Positions 43,979-56,154 of a DNA stretch of 64,000 nt are shown one piece after another. Positions within the stretch are counted from its first letter, which is position 1, and each line of letters begins with the position of its first letter. A model generated the notes under the pieces. That model saw only the letters and a list, made by a program, of their open reading frames with translations, was not told the DNA's origin and made no database searches. The stretch is from Pseudopithomyces maydicus (Eukaryota > Ascomycota > Dothideomycetes > Pleosporales > Didymosphaeriaceae), in the NCBI GenBank assembly GCA_026873275.1, contig JANTUC010000001.1, positions 1,612,001-1,676,000 of the forward strand. Reading direction: 5' to 3'. The position numbers and the translations under genes are program-made.

Positions 43979-44869
43979 CTACCACTTGACTTGCACACCC
44001 TCAGCCAAAGCTCTGTTGACGCGGTATTGTGTCCAGGCAACGTTCATACGACCACCCTGGCACGGGGTAAATTCCTGGCTGCAATCGGTATAATCCATCT
44101 ATTGCGAAATTAGTAGGTGATCAAATGGTAACGTAGCGAATGCAAGACTCACAAAGTTCTTCACGTTCGCAGGACCCTTTCCGCACTGATCCGGCGCAGG
44201 ACAGCTTCCCAAATCGTTCTCTATCGCTAGAGCTCCATAACTGGGCTCGTTCTGCGGCGCGGTGTCGTCGCAGTAGTCACCATCGCCATCACACCCTCCT
44301 TGGAACGTGTGTAACAATCCAAACCAATGACCGATCTCGTGCGCTAATGTTCCGCTCGTTGGGCTCAAGCCCACTTCCAGCGGCACAAAGCATCCATCGA
44401 AGTCGAGAAGGTCCTGAGTGATTGGGTTCCCGCTGCCATCGGGGAATGAACAAACTCCGCTGTTCGCCCCCTCAACCAGGTATATGTTCAGTGTTTGGTA
44501 GTCGCCTTGGTGCAGGGCGCGCATCTTGTTCTCCTTGTCCACGTCAATGTCTCGGGCCCACTCCTCGCCGATGACGTAGGTTGTGAACTTTAGGTTGAAG
44601 ACATAGCCCCAGGTCTCGAAGTGGGCGTTCAGGAAGTCTACCTGAGACTGGATCTTAGGACCCCAGTCTTCGCCTTCGGGATTGTTGGCGACGAGGATGT
44701 GGTAGTACATGTCTACTTGTTGGAGATCACGCGTGCGGAGCTGGCTCAGAGCTCTTTTCGCGGTCCCAGCGGAGATGTTCAGGGGATCATGGTCGAAGTC
44801 CTCGTTGGAGCAATCAGTGGCGAAGGCCAAGGGTGCCAGAGCGGCGAGGACAAGAGAGGAAAACTTCAT
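43979..44869 (-). CDS. Secreted M43 (pappalysin-type) metalloprotease, MEP1-like
   Basis: A zinc endopeptidase of 278 residues, predicted secreted. Two exons (44153-44869, 43979-44098). The ATG at 44869 opens the signal peptide MKFSSLVLAALAPLAFA, followed by a short pro-region. VDMYYHILVANN starts the catalytic domain. The extended zinc site HEIGHWFGLLH (44309-44341) supplies three His ligands and the catalytic Glu. The 54-nt intron falls exactly before the Met of the Met-turn (NF|MDYT), so only the spliced product is a complete metzincin. Cysteines (CSFPDG, GGCDGDGDYCDD, CPAPDQC, DCSQEFTPC) suit extracellular disulphides. Known fungal relatives include secreted proteases acting on host or substrate proteins; any role in virulence is inference. 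Confidence 0.93.
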
Positions 44870-47115
44870 AGTGAGATAGATGAGGAGAGATTTAAAGAAA
44901 AGGGTATCAAGAACAATAGAAAGGAAGATGGATGATATGAGCAATGAATGAATGGGGAAAAATTGAACATCATGGATAGCACGTCTTTATACAACAAACG
45001 TCAAGCAGCTGAAATTCACACAGCCCGCGGCTGCGGAAATGAAGTTTAGGTGACAATCACTTTGTTTGGCACCATGATACTTGGCAGCCGTGCCTCGTCT
45101 CCAAACACCTGTATACAGTGTAGTATGTCCGCAGTAAGGCCGTGGCATTTCTGTGGATAGTCCGGGGGCTGAAGTAAAATCATCAAGGGGGCCTGAGACT
45201 AACTGCGATCGGAAAAATGTAAAGTAGAGAAATGTCAGACGGATAGATAGGCGGAAACACGATTCGCGACAGGGTTGTCGTGGGGTAATCCAATCATGTA
45301 TACCCAAAGCTCGGTCCTAGTCTTTGAGAGAGTCTTTGTGGTACACAAAGCTACTCGTTACAGTATTACAAGAGCTCTTCGAACGGAGTACCCAAGTTGT
45401 CACAATAATCTTTGATTCGCAAACTCCTACCGGGCCAAGATGAGCTGTGACGATTTGAATGTCACAGGGCCATATGAATTAGAAGCGAGCTGAGGTTCCG
45501 ATCGACTTTACCCATGGCAAGGAACAAAAGTCACTTGGCGAGTTAACTTTGGCCTGGTTCCGTACTTGGCAAGCGAGCCAAGTCCCGTGAGAAGAAACTC
45601 TGAGTTCAAACCCGGCCAATCAATCGTGCAATGGATGATACTAAGCCATCGTTGGTGGAGCGGAGGATTGCTTTGGCGACCAGTGGCGGTGTTGAAACGT
45701 CAAACGGACTTCGCTGTCAGGGGTCAGGGCGGGAAAGTAAAGTACTTGGCAGGGACCCGAAATAGACTTTCCATTGCACTTTTTTACTCTGGCCATCGCT
45801 GTTGACTAAACTGGGATTTGCTGTTCAGGCGTGTCATGTAGAAATAGATGATCGAGTCCCAAAGCCACCGCTGGCGCAGAGGTCCCCACGTGCACAGCCA
45901 CTCACGTGATACGATACAGGCCGACTAGCTGAATTGGGTCACCGATGCGACTGTGCGCTGTACTAGCTGGTATATATTTTCTCTGCGCTCAAATGACTGT
46001 CTCTGCATCTGCACTTTCTCAGTGCTCTTTTTCTAGAAGGTCAATCAGCGTCAATTTCAGCTGTGACCCAGGTATATCTGTAAGTACGACTGGCATTTCA
46101 TTCAATTATACTTCCCCGATGATTCAAAACTTTCCACATTCGCAGTTTCCACGGTAGCCATCAGTTGAACCCGATCGGACAGTGACCGTAGCAACCTTCC
46201 TTGGATGTATGAGGGATTTTGTGTAGTCAATCTTTGCAGAAGACAAGTTGGTGAATTTGGCTAACAGATTCAATAGGATGTTCTGCGTAGAATCGGTCGG
46301 CATATAATTGGGAAACCTCCCTGCAACGGCGCGTGACTCGATCAGAGTAGAATGAATGCCGATACAAACTGTCGTGCTTTGATAGTCACCGATCTTGTGA
46401 CTGTTAGTCATAGATGCCTCCCCATAGTCAAACAATATCATACCGTTGAATCGAGTGTTCTCAGACCAGAGGAGTGTTTCCAGACCATGATAGTGGCGAA
46501 GCGGGATAAAGGACTTCTTTTGCAAACGTCTCTTTGACATAGCTGCCTAGTATTCTTTGTAGCAGGAGTCACTTGCATTATTTGTCCGAGACGAGCCAAG
46601 AGGCACTCCCTGGTTCGCTGATACAAAGGCGCCAAGATGCTTCCGAGCTGCATGTAAGAAATGCCAAAAGCCGCCGTAGAGCTTGTCAACGCTTAACCCA
46701 TGACGTATGGCCAGTCTGCTCCATAGCACAGCGGACCACAGGCGACAAAGTATGGGTGCATGTGAATTTATTTAGCGCTCGATGTGGCGGCTGTGTCTCC
46801 TGCAGGGCCGTTGATCGCCATTAAGAGGCGCATAGCAAGCCCCAATCGTGAAACGCTACGACCCGCCGCTTCGTCACTCGCGCCTTCCTACCGACGACTC
46901 CTGCTTCCTGACGCGCCTTCCAACTCACGCCACCCTCCAAGTTTTTCCTCAGTCACCGTGTGTTGCTGTCGTTCTCGCATACGTTCCGAGCGTGGACCAG
47001 AGCCGCTAGACACCCGAGCGTGATTACACATCGCATACCTCTGCCGGCTGACGCGCGTTTCTCACTACGACACCACTCCCTGACGACCGGATGCTCCTCG
47101 CACCTCCACCCCAGC
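44870..47115. other. Divergent intergenic region, no supported gene
   Basis: 2.2 kb between the metalloprotease (-) and the Ost-alpha-like gene (+). A minus-strand ATG frame at 46124-46540 (138 codons) is the longest; it resembles no family and has no continuation. The 46850-47110 part is CT-rich and probably the promoter/leader of the right-hand gene. Confidence 0.45.
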
Positions 47116-48976
47116 ATGGTCTTCCGTATACTTGCTAGACAAGCCTCTGGTGTGCTTGAAGCGCTTGAACTACCGCTTCAATTCGTTTCTTTGGCCACCG
47201 ACACACAAAATGGGCACCACCGTCTAGGGAAACGCCTGGAATGCGCCAGCGAGAAACTCGAGAAGGAGAAAAGTAAGCCATGTCGCACTTTGGGAGCGCC
47301 TGAACTGACAGTGTTTGCAGTCGCTGAGGACCCGATATGGAAGAGCCTGACCTTCCACCACCTGGGCCTGATCATTTCAGCAGCCTTCGGTGCCCTCGCA
47401 GTTGCCATATCCTTCTTCCTGATCCTACGGCATGCGACACACTACCTGAAACCCTACGAACAAAAGCAGTGCGTTTGCCGTTACCCGATGAACCCCAAAC
47501 ACAAGCTGACGATTCTAGCATCATACGAATTCTCCTCATGATACCCATATACGCCGTCGTTTCGTTTTTGAGTTACCTATATTACCACAAAGCCGTATAC
47601 TTTGAAGTCCTCCGCGACTGCTACGAGGCCTTCGCCATCTCGAGTTTCTTCACCTTGATGTGCCATTACATCGCGCCGAATATACACGAACAAAAGGAAT
47701 ACTTTCGTAATGTGCAGCCGAAAAATTGGGTTTGGCCTGTGAACTGGATGCAAAAGTGCACCGGTGGTGAAAACAAGGGCTGGTTGCGTAAGCCGTCGAG
47801 CGGACTCACATGGTTCAACGTGAGTATTTCCGTGCTACGAAGCAACGTATGACTGATTCCGTTTAGGTGGTCTGGCTCAGCATTTTCCAATATTGTTTCA
47901 TCCGCCCTTTCTTCACCGTCGTTGCAGTCGTCACCCAACATTTCGACCGCTATTGCCAAAGCTCAAAAGACCCGCGCTTTGCGTACATATGGGTTACGGG
48001 ATTCGAAGTCATTTCCGTCACCATTGCCATGTTCTGCTTGATTCAGTTCTACATCCAGCTAAAGGAAGACTTGGCGCCTCATCGTCCGTTTTTGAAAGTA
48101 CTTTGCATTAAGCTCGTCATCTTCTTCTGCTTTTGGCAAAGTTGGATCATTTCCCTTTTGGCCGCGGATAACGGGCCTTTGAAAGCAACCAAAACAATTG
48201 CTGGCCCCGACTTGAGAATTGGCATCCCTAGCATGCTGACGTGTGTGGAGATGTCGATCTTCGCGATCATGCACCTGTTTGCGTTCCCTTGGAAACCTTA
48301 CGATCTTGGTCGTCGACACGAGGCCCTCCCTCAAGCTGGCGAAGCAACGAACCCGGAAACACCGAAAACGTATGCTCATGGTCCGGCTCGCGCTCTCATT
48401 TCGGCCTTCAACCCTTGGGATATTGTAAAGGCGTGTAGCCGAGGCTTCCGTTGGTTGTTTGTAGGCGCACGCCACCGTAAAAATGATCCATCCTACCAGA
48501 CTAAGCTCGACGCACTATCCACCCAGAGTACGGGATACCACAGTGGGCCTACTTTTGCTGGAAACGGCGAAGCTGCAACAGAGACTGCATTGGACAAGGA
48601 AACCGCGGTGCATCGGTCTGATCTCTCTGACCGTGCCGGCCTCCTGTCTAATGCTCAAGCTAACCCGACTTTGTCGAGACAGGAGTCGGATCCGTACCAC
48701 CCCTCTGCCGGTCGATATGGGGATTCCTACGGGCACTCTCCGGTTGCGACGCCCAGAGAGGAATACGGTGTAGGAAGTCCCTACATGAGCTCTAACCCAT
48801 ACTTCGAACACCAAGACACGTCATATAATTCCGCTCCCCTGCAACAACCCCCGCAGAGCGCGAACAGAAATGACAATCAAAATTGGAATATGTTCGGTGG
48901 TGTTCAGCAACAGCAGTTGGCGCCTCCCAGAGCTCGGCCTCGTCCTGGGAACCAAAGCCCGGGAGGGTTCATATGA
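47116..48976 (+). CDS. Ost-alpha/TMEM184 (DUF300, LAZ1-like) membrane protein
   Basis: A seven-helix membrane protein of 571 residues from the organic solute transporter alpha family. Four exons: 47116-47272, 47321-47468, 47519-47819, 47867-48976, all phases consistent. Splicing yields the family signature HLKPYEQK-type segment YLKPYEQKHIIRILLMIPIY, then SFLSYLYYHKAVYFEVLRDC and YEAFAISSFF, and CIKLVIFFCFWQSW with GIPSMLTCVEMSIFAIMHLF. The C-terminal ~190 residues are polar and disordered (SYQTKLDALST..QNWNMFGGVQ). Plant and animal relatives act in vacuolar/plasma-membrane transport or signalling; the fungal substrate is unknown. The ATG at 47116 is preferred because no earlier ATG exists in the frame. 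Confidence 0.92.
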
Positions 48977-49529
48977 GGGGTACATGTATAATCGGTACAT
49001 GTATAATCGGTCATGGACTTTGTTTCTTCTAGTAAAAAGGTTGCGCGCTCGATGCTGGCACACCATTTTCATTGCATTTTTGGCGTTTGGGTGGACCAAG
49101 GTCCCTTGCGGACAGTCCGGATTTCATTGAGATACCCTCGTGGAGGCTGTTACGACCACTGGACTTTGATAGCCGTGTTTGAATAGGATGTAGGATTATT
49201 ACGATCGTATCACGAGAATGCATCATGGCATTGGCCATAGACTACCTACCTATGATTGTGGCGTCGGTTGCAGATCGCGGGTGGCCCAGCCCTATGAGCA
49301 TGGCCGCTAGCGTCTCGCCCTTAAGCGCGGCCCCAGCTTTGTCCCTCGCGAACCTCGCGCCGCATCCGTCACAAGCTCCATCGTTGTGCACCTCCATCCA
49401 TTCTTGGTTACTGCTGTATATTATACTGTATGTTCGCGTAAAGATTTAACCGCGCTTTAAAATTTATCTTTCTTTTAGCTTACTGGGTTATCACACACTT
49501 GTATATGTGTTGCGACGGCAATCGCGACC
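48977..49529. other. Intergenic region with duplicated TGTATAAT element
   Basis: 3' flank of the Ost-alpha-like gene and promoter of the Acinus-like gene. Two exact copies of GGTACATGTATAATC lie at 48979-49008, just after the stop codon. No gene is supported. Confidence 0.5.
48979..49008 (+). repeat. Direct 15-bp duplication in a 3' UTR, each with TGTATAAT
   Basis: Two exact tandem 15-bp copies starting three bases after the stop codon. Each would give UGUAUAAU in mRNA, similar to PUF-protein binding sites (UGUA core). Regulation by a PUF protein is only an inference. Confidence 0.6.
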
Positions 49530-51492
49530 ATGGCCGACTACAACAAAGAGACTGTCAACAAGCTTCGCCAGTTGCTCAAGGAGAGGGCTATTCCGAGCAC
49601 GGGATTGACGAGGAAGGCGCAGATAATTGAGAAGCTTGAGGAGTGGGATAGAGCCAATTCGAACGAGCAGGAAGCTGAGGATGCGTCGGAAGCTGCTGCT
49701 GCGCAACCTGGTACGTTGAGCACGCGCAAACGTGGCTTCGAAGTGTAGCTACTGATGCAATGACGCAGATACCGCGACCGAAGAAGCGCCCGAGCGAACT
49801 CCTTCGGAAGCACCCGAGCCCGAGCCTGCGACGAGCGCGCCCGAACCCGAACCAGTCGCGAAGACGGCAGATCAAGTGAAAGAAGCAAGCGCGTCAGAAC
49901 CAAAGGGTCCAGATGCCGCGCCTGAGGACCAGCAAAGGGATGTCGCAGGTGATGCGCCGAAAGAGGAGTCGCAGCCAGCTTCAGAACCGACCGACCAAGC
50001 AGATGTACCCACCAGCCCACACGCGACCGATTTCGCAAAGCCCAGCAGAACGCCTTCACCCTCACCCGACGAGAAGCCATCGATAGAAAAACCAGATCTC
50101 CTCCCCATACCCGAACAATCCGCCAACACTACTGCGGACCCCTCGAGGCTCAATACGGAGGAGCTTGAGGCAGATACGAGAAAGCGCAAGAGGAGAAGCG
50201 CGACGCCCGAATTGACGACGCAAGATATCCGCGCGAAGAAGCCCAGGCCGAGCGAAGATGCTGTGCGCGAGGTCGCTCCGAGCACGGACGAGGATACCGT
50301 CATGGACCAGAGGGCTCCAGAGGAAGCTGAGAAGGAGCTCGACGAGGAAGCCATGGACATCGAAACTACTAGTGGGCCTCGGGAAATTGAATCTGAAAAC
50401 ACAGGCACGAACGTCGACGAGAGCGCCTCGCAGGCTGGTCCCGATCCCTCTTCCCGACCCAGTCACGAAAACAAAGACCGCTACCGCGACGCCTTCAAGC
50501 CAGCATCTTCCACCGTTCCAGGAGACACCCCAGTAGATGATCAGGATGACCGCAATGTGGAACCCGCCATGCACGCCGCAACATCGGCCCTCTACATCCG
50601 CAACTTCATGCGGCCCCTGCGACCAGATCAACTCCAAGCTCACCTTGTCGCCCTCGCATCACCACCTAGCGCAGATCCCGATCCTACTCTCATATCCACC
50701 CTATTCCTCGACAGCATCAAGACCCACGCCCTCGTCCGCTTCGCCTCCATCACCGCCGCTAGCCGCGTCCGAGCTTCCCTTCACGGCACCGTCTGGCCTC
50801 CAGAAGGCAATCGCAAAGCCCTCTGGGTCGACTTCGTCCCAGACGCCGACTGCGCCGACTGGATCACCTCGGAGGAAGACGCCGTCGCGGCAGAGAAAGA
50901 AGCCCGCGCCTCGGGACGTTCCATCCCCAGCAAGAAATTCGAGGTCGTGTACACGTCTGCGGACGACGGCTCCTACACCGCTGTCTTCCAGGAAGTCGGC
51001 ACGGGCGCCTCGTCGTTCAACCCGCCAACCGGCCCGCGTCGCGCATCGCAGTTCGCTCCGGATAGCAATCCCCCCAGTGGACCGGCTGCGAGCGAAGTCC
51101 CGAAGGCTACGCGCCTGACGGCTGAACAGAGTTTCAAGACGCTGGACGAGCTGTTTTCCTCCACCGAGGCGAAGCCAAAGTTGTACTTTTTGGCCGTCTC
51201 GGATGAGCGCGCGGAGGTGCGTGCCAAGGAGCTGCAGATGGAGACGAGTCGCGATTGGACGCCGGAGGAGAGGCGCAGGGGCCGTGGAATGCAGGCATCC
51301 AGAGCGGATCAGAAGTTGCGGTATACGTTTGATGACGAGGATCGCGTGGTGGAGGCGGGAACAGACTTTGGACCGTGGACGGAGCCCGGACCGGGAGGGG
51401 CTAGGGATAGAGGAGGGTTTAGGGGACGGGGAAGGGGAAGGGGTGGAGGATGGAGGGGTGGCAATGGTGGTGGTTGGAGGAGTGGACCGTAA
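49530..51492 (+). CDS. Acinus-like protein: SAP domain, RRM-like domain and RSB motif
   Basis: A predicted subunit of an ASAP/PSAP-type complex linked to splicing and exon junctions. Two exons (49530-49710, 49769-51492), 634 residues. The N-terminal SAP domain reads ETVNKLRQLLKERAIPSTGL (residues ~7-40) and binds nucleic acid. A long acidic, disordered middle with RKRKRRS and RAKKPRPS nuclear signals follows. An RRM-like fold starts ALYIRNFMRPLRPDQLQAHL and ends GNRKALWVDFVP, the Acinus-type form that keeps LHGTVWP. Next comes LDELFSSTEAKPKLYFLAVS, matching the Acinus RSB motif (LDDLF..A.P.IYWLPL) that holds RNPS1 and SAP18. The C-terminus is RGG-rich. The name is from motif order and spacing, which is strong; complex membership is inferred. 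Confidence 0.85.
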
Positions 51493-51989
51493 GGGTACAC
51501 CCCATGGATGATTGAGAACGATGGACGAGACGCAAGGAGCTCCGCGAGCTGGATTGATTTGATTCGATTCGAGCTATGTGCCCTTATAAGATCGAGCTAT
51601 GGAAAGGAGCGAGCATGCCCTAGGGCCGGCTGAGTCGAGTCGGTGCATGGGAAGCCTCCCAATATCGTACCTCGGTACGTACATATATGTGTATCAAATC
51701 AGTATACCCACCCAAGATTGAAGCCGCAACAAAAGAACTCCCAGCCGATGCAAGCCATGCGTACCCATACAATGCCACGTATACAGACGCAAGGAAACCC
51801 CAAAGGAATGGACTAGCAAGCAAACCAAGCAAGCGCGCGTTGTAACCACAACGCTCGGGTATCGCCAATCGCTGTAAACCGCAAATTTCTCACACCTCCC
51901 GTTCTCTTCTATCCTTACCATATGAAAACAGTCTGACAGACACAAATGTATCATTCGTTTCGAACACGATCACAAACAGACGCAACTCC
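51493..51989. other. Convergent intergenic region
   Basis: 3' flanks of the Acinus-like (+) and Lam-like (-) genes. Chance frames on the minus strand (51620-51954) have no support. Confidence 0.45.
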
Positions 51990-54900
51990 CTACGTCTGCT
52001 CCTCCCTCGGGCTTTGCGTTCCCGTCTCCCTCTCCCGCCTCACAGCCCCCTTAAGAGCTCTCAGCCTCTCTTCCGTAGTCTTGATCGCCTCATCAACCTG
52101 CCTCTCGAGCATCCCCTCCGCAACGAGTTTACTCTGGATCTCCTGGCCGTGCAACACACCAGGGGTAACCGCACTATGCACACGGTCCAACGCAACGCGT
52201 TCCTCAAGCCAATTCCACAACTCGGCCTCTTCCGCCCGCCAGATCTGTTCGTAGGCAACGTGGCGCTGTGCAATAGAGAGTTGCGAGTGTACGCCGAGCG
52301 ACGAGGCCCCGGCGCGGAAGAACCAGGCGTAAATTAACAAGGACCCGAGAATAAGGATGATGTTCTGGGTGGTGAAAACGAGGTCGAGGATTGAGACAAA
52401 GGGGCCAGGTAGAAGAGAGCGAAGGGGGTCGAGCGGACCCCAGCTTGGCTCCTTGGTTTGGGGGGTAGGCGCAGCGGCGGGGGCGGGGGCAGCGACGGAG
52501 TCGTCTGCGGCCTGAGCCTTTGAGCGCTTCTTCCCTTTGCCTCCTTTTCCTGGGGCCTTGGGGGCGGCGTTTCTAACGACTGCTGTGCGGAGGGCGGCAC
52601 TAAGGGAGGTGGCATAGGTCATTTGTCCGTCGTTTGCGCCTTTTTCGATGGGACCTGGGTAATGTCAGTACAAGTACAATACTCGGTCGAATTGAGTATC
52701 AAAAGTCCAGATCATTGTGACTTTTGCAAGATGAACTTACCCTTGAGCCAACTCTTCCCACTCCACTCCACGATGTAGGTCATGATCATCCGCGTGCTAT
52801 TATTCGGTCCCCACATTAGGCAATACCGAGTCTTGACCACGAAGATGTTTCCACTGGGTACATCCGGATTCTGCGTGCTGCAGAGCACAGTAACGGCCTT
52901 GTCCAAGTCAAACTGTTCCAGTGTCGAAGTGATCAAACATCTTGTTTTACTGGGCCCAATTCCACCACCAAGCGGTTTGGTGTAGGAAAAGCTCATCGAC
53001 TTGTGATTATCGTCCAATCCCTTCCCGTCGTCTTCTAGTTGCAGTTCGGTCGATTTCTGGTCTTCGATCAACCACTTGCGCATGAAAGCCCCAGAAGCTG
53101 GGCCAAACATGAGACTGTAGACCTTTCCAAGAGGAGCGGGAATAGTCGTATCAATGAGGAGCTTGTCGCAGTGCTGGTCGCTGTCGCCACAATCGGTAGC
53201 TCCATGGACTGCGGGACCGGGAAAGTCCTGGGCTGTAGGAGCACCGCTCGCTACTACTTCTGGGCTCTCGATCAATTTGGCAGAGCCTCCGCTAACAGCC
53301 TGCGCTACAGCCGCACTTGCTTTACGGGTATCTCCCGAGACGGACTCCCGCTCGCTGCCGGCAACGCTTCCCTCGCCGGCTTCAGTGAAGCTTCCGATGC
53401 CGTCTTCCTCCTCATCCTCGTCATAAACTTCATCGTCTGAATCTTGATCGGATCCATCTTCGCTAGCTATGGATTCGGCCTTCTCCGTCTTATCGCCTGT
53501 CCCCGATCCATCGAGAACGACTCCGTTTAGCGACGACTTTAGGTTGGGGTGTGAAATTTTCCAGATGCCAATGATCAGGTCGTATGTCGCATCTCGTGTC
53601 AGAAACGACGCAAAAACATTACGAGCGTGCAGGGTTTGTATCACTATGGCATTGGGAAACACGACTGCGGTCGACTTCTTTTCCACAGAAACGACTTCAT
53701 CGAAACTGATGACCAGATTGGTCACCCAACCGAGAATGTTGCTGGAGAAACACAAATGGCCTTCAGAAACATACAGCCTTCCCTGCAACAAAATTTCTTT
53801 CTGGAGTGCAGCGCTGTAATCCTCGATCAGGTAATCGTCCTCAGGAACACTTTTGAACAAGGCGTGGAAATCTTTGTTTCGTTTCGACGATGCAACTGCG
53901 AATCCGGTTCCGTTGAGGCGTTGGCCACTGAGTGATGCTTGGGGCGCCAAGGTATATGTGCTGGCGCCAATTGCGGCGGCTATCGTGTTGCCCGTGGTGG
54001 CGGAGCTGCCCCTATGCCGTCTCCTTCGCCCACCACTGATGCGACTTCGAATACTGCCCTGGCGTTGTATAGATGCAGCAGCTGGTGAGTCTGCAACATC
54101 TGCCTGCCGCGGTGGAGACATTGCGCCAGTTGATGTGCTTGTCAATCCTGACGTAGCGGTGAGTGATCTCGGACGTTCGCCAATAACACTGATGGACGGT
54201 TCCGCCGCATATGCAGCTGAGACAGCTTGCGCCGCCGCCATATCTGATGCCCTCGCCGAAGCCTCATCGGCCTTCAAAGGCAAGTGTGTTGCAGAGGACA
54301 TTGGGCTTGGGTCTGAACTTTCCGATATCCCAAGCTGAGCCAAACTCAGGTTCCCTGATCCCAATGTTTCTACAGCGAGTCTGCGTTTCTCGGTGCCCGC
54401 AGTGTCGGCTGCTTGTTCAGTGTGTGATCCAACGACTTCCTCTCCACCGGTATCTCCAGTGTTCTTCTCGTCGGGCTTCTGCTGATTTGGGGACTTGTTT
54501 TTGTTTTGGGTGGCACTGTTGGCAATGGTGGTGCTTAGTGTGTTGGCAGCGTTTTGCGCTGCAGAAAATACAGAGGAGAAGAAACCGCTAGGTGACTGGG
54601 GAGGAACTGCAGTACCACCTGGAGTCTTAGCCTCTTCAATGGTAGGCGTCAAGGGTGCTAGAATAGAGTTGGACAGTTTACTAGGGGGATTTGTGGCTGA
54701 GCGGGCTCGTCTGTGTGAGATCATATTACCCGAGGGCGAAACTACCACATCTGGATTCGACTGCGCAGGCCCGGGCTTACCCCCGTTCTTCACGCTTGAG
54801 GCTGATGCAGGGGAAGCTGGCCGGGCATCTGTTGGTGTAGGGGGCGTAACCAAAGTAGTGGGTGCTTCTATGAGATTGGGCGGGGTTGCAGGGATGTGAG

Positions 54901-56154
54901 TAACGATGCGTTGGGGGCCAAGCTTGGGGAGCGACGAAGTAGACTGCGTGTCTCTTCCGTGGTGTATCTGTGGCGGCGAGGACTGGAGCTCAGTATCGTC
55001 CAGCAACCTCGTCTCCCGCTTCTTCCCTCCAAAGAGCGCGCCTAGACCGCCGCTGGTGCTGGGACGGACAGGCTCGGTTGTATTGGGCGGCGGCTTCGGA
55101 GAGGTCGACCGGCGCGTAGGGACGAAAGCTTCCTTGAGCTTATTCACAGGTGAAGTGCCCCGCTTCGCTGAACCGACATCGATGGTCTTGGCGTGTCGTG
55201 GGGTGGGCGGCTCGTCGGAGGCAGCGGGATCTACGAGGGTGGCTTCGGATTGGGCAACCGAATCGAGGGTTTCAGAATTGATCAACGGAGAGGAAAGGGT
55301 AAGATAGCCGGTGTGGGACTGGTGCGGCGATATGCCAGGGCGCGCTGAGGAGCTGTGGTGGATTAGCGGTGGCGTGCAAGCAGACTGTGTAGGGCGCGGG
55401 ACAAAGAGAAACGAATGCGAATGTCCAAACAGCACCAAATCCAAAGAAGAGCGACACGGGAACGATTGGCTTGGTAGGAAATGTTTGGGGTGACGATGTG
55501 GGGAAGTTCGGAAGACGGCCAGAGGGCGCTGTTGGCGAGATGTGTCCAAGCTCTTGCCGACTTGCCAGCATCACGCCCTTGGCTTGCATCGTCATGTCCG
55601 AAACATAGTTCCGACAGGTTCGCGAACGAAAAAGAAAACAGAAACAAGTAACGCAGGAAGGTTTGGGGACAAAGTGAAAATGCTTACGGGTCTGATTCCG
55701 AGTCCTCGGTCAGGAGGCTGCTCGTGACGCTCTTGTGGAGCCCCAGCGACTCGTCGCTTTGGGAGCGCTGGTCGTCGTCGCGGATCTTGATGGTGGGCAT
55801 GTCTGGCAGAGGCGGCACGTCCTGGTCGAAGTCGGCGGGATAGTCGTCCTGCATGGACTTGCGCCGGCCCTTGCGGCCCTTGAACAGCTTGGAGATCTTG
55901 CGGCGGTGCGAAGACGTCTCACTACTGGCGTCTTGGTCGGAGCCACGGCTCTTCCTCCTGTCAAGCGCGCCGTCGGGGGAGGCGTGCAGCTCGCTGGTGG
56001 CATCGCCGTGGCCATCGCTGCTTGCGACCGAGATGGCCGAGGAGCTGAGGGTGCCCTTTGACCCGATGCGCTGGACGGGTGCGGCGAGAGAGGTCTCTCT
56101 GCTATTCTGGCCCGTGGATGACGTCGTGCTGCGTGCCCGTTCGACAACAGCCAT
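51990..56154 (-). CDS. GRAM-VASt sterol-transfer protein (Lam/GRAMD1 family)
   Basis: A membrane-contact-site sterol carrier, 1247 residues. Exons: 55688-56154, 52741-55352, 51990-52654; introns of 335 and 86 nt, total CDS divisible by three. A long disordered Ser/Pro-rich N-terminus is followed by a GRAM domain (about 645-760: FHALFKSVPEDDYLIEDYSA to IIGIWKISHP) and an acidic linker. The VASt sterol-binding domain (about 880-1055: DKLLIDTTIPAPLGKVYSLM, KPLGGGIGPSKTRCLITSTL) spans the last intron (SWLKG|PIEKGANDGQM). A Lys/Ala/Pro linker leads to one membrane helix (TTQNIILILGSLLIYAWFF, ~1120-1140) near the C-terminus, the ER anchor. The order matches yeast Lam2/Lam4 with a single VASt domain. 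It is divergent from the Atg38-like gene. Confidence 0.92.

Noticed and set aside
46124..46540. 138-codon minus-strand ATG frame between the metalloprotease and Ost-alpha-like gene
   Set aside because: No recognisable domain, no plausible exon partner upstream (the 46547-46729 frame is unrelated), and length is within chance for this composition.
51990..52622. Treating the C-terminal membrane segment of the Lam gene as its own small gene
   Set aside because: The in-phase intron 52655-52740 completes the VASt domain and links it to the upstream exon; Lam proteins end with such a membrane helix.
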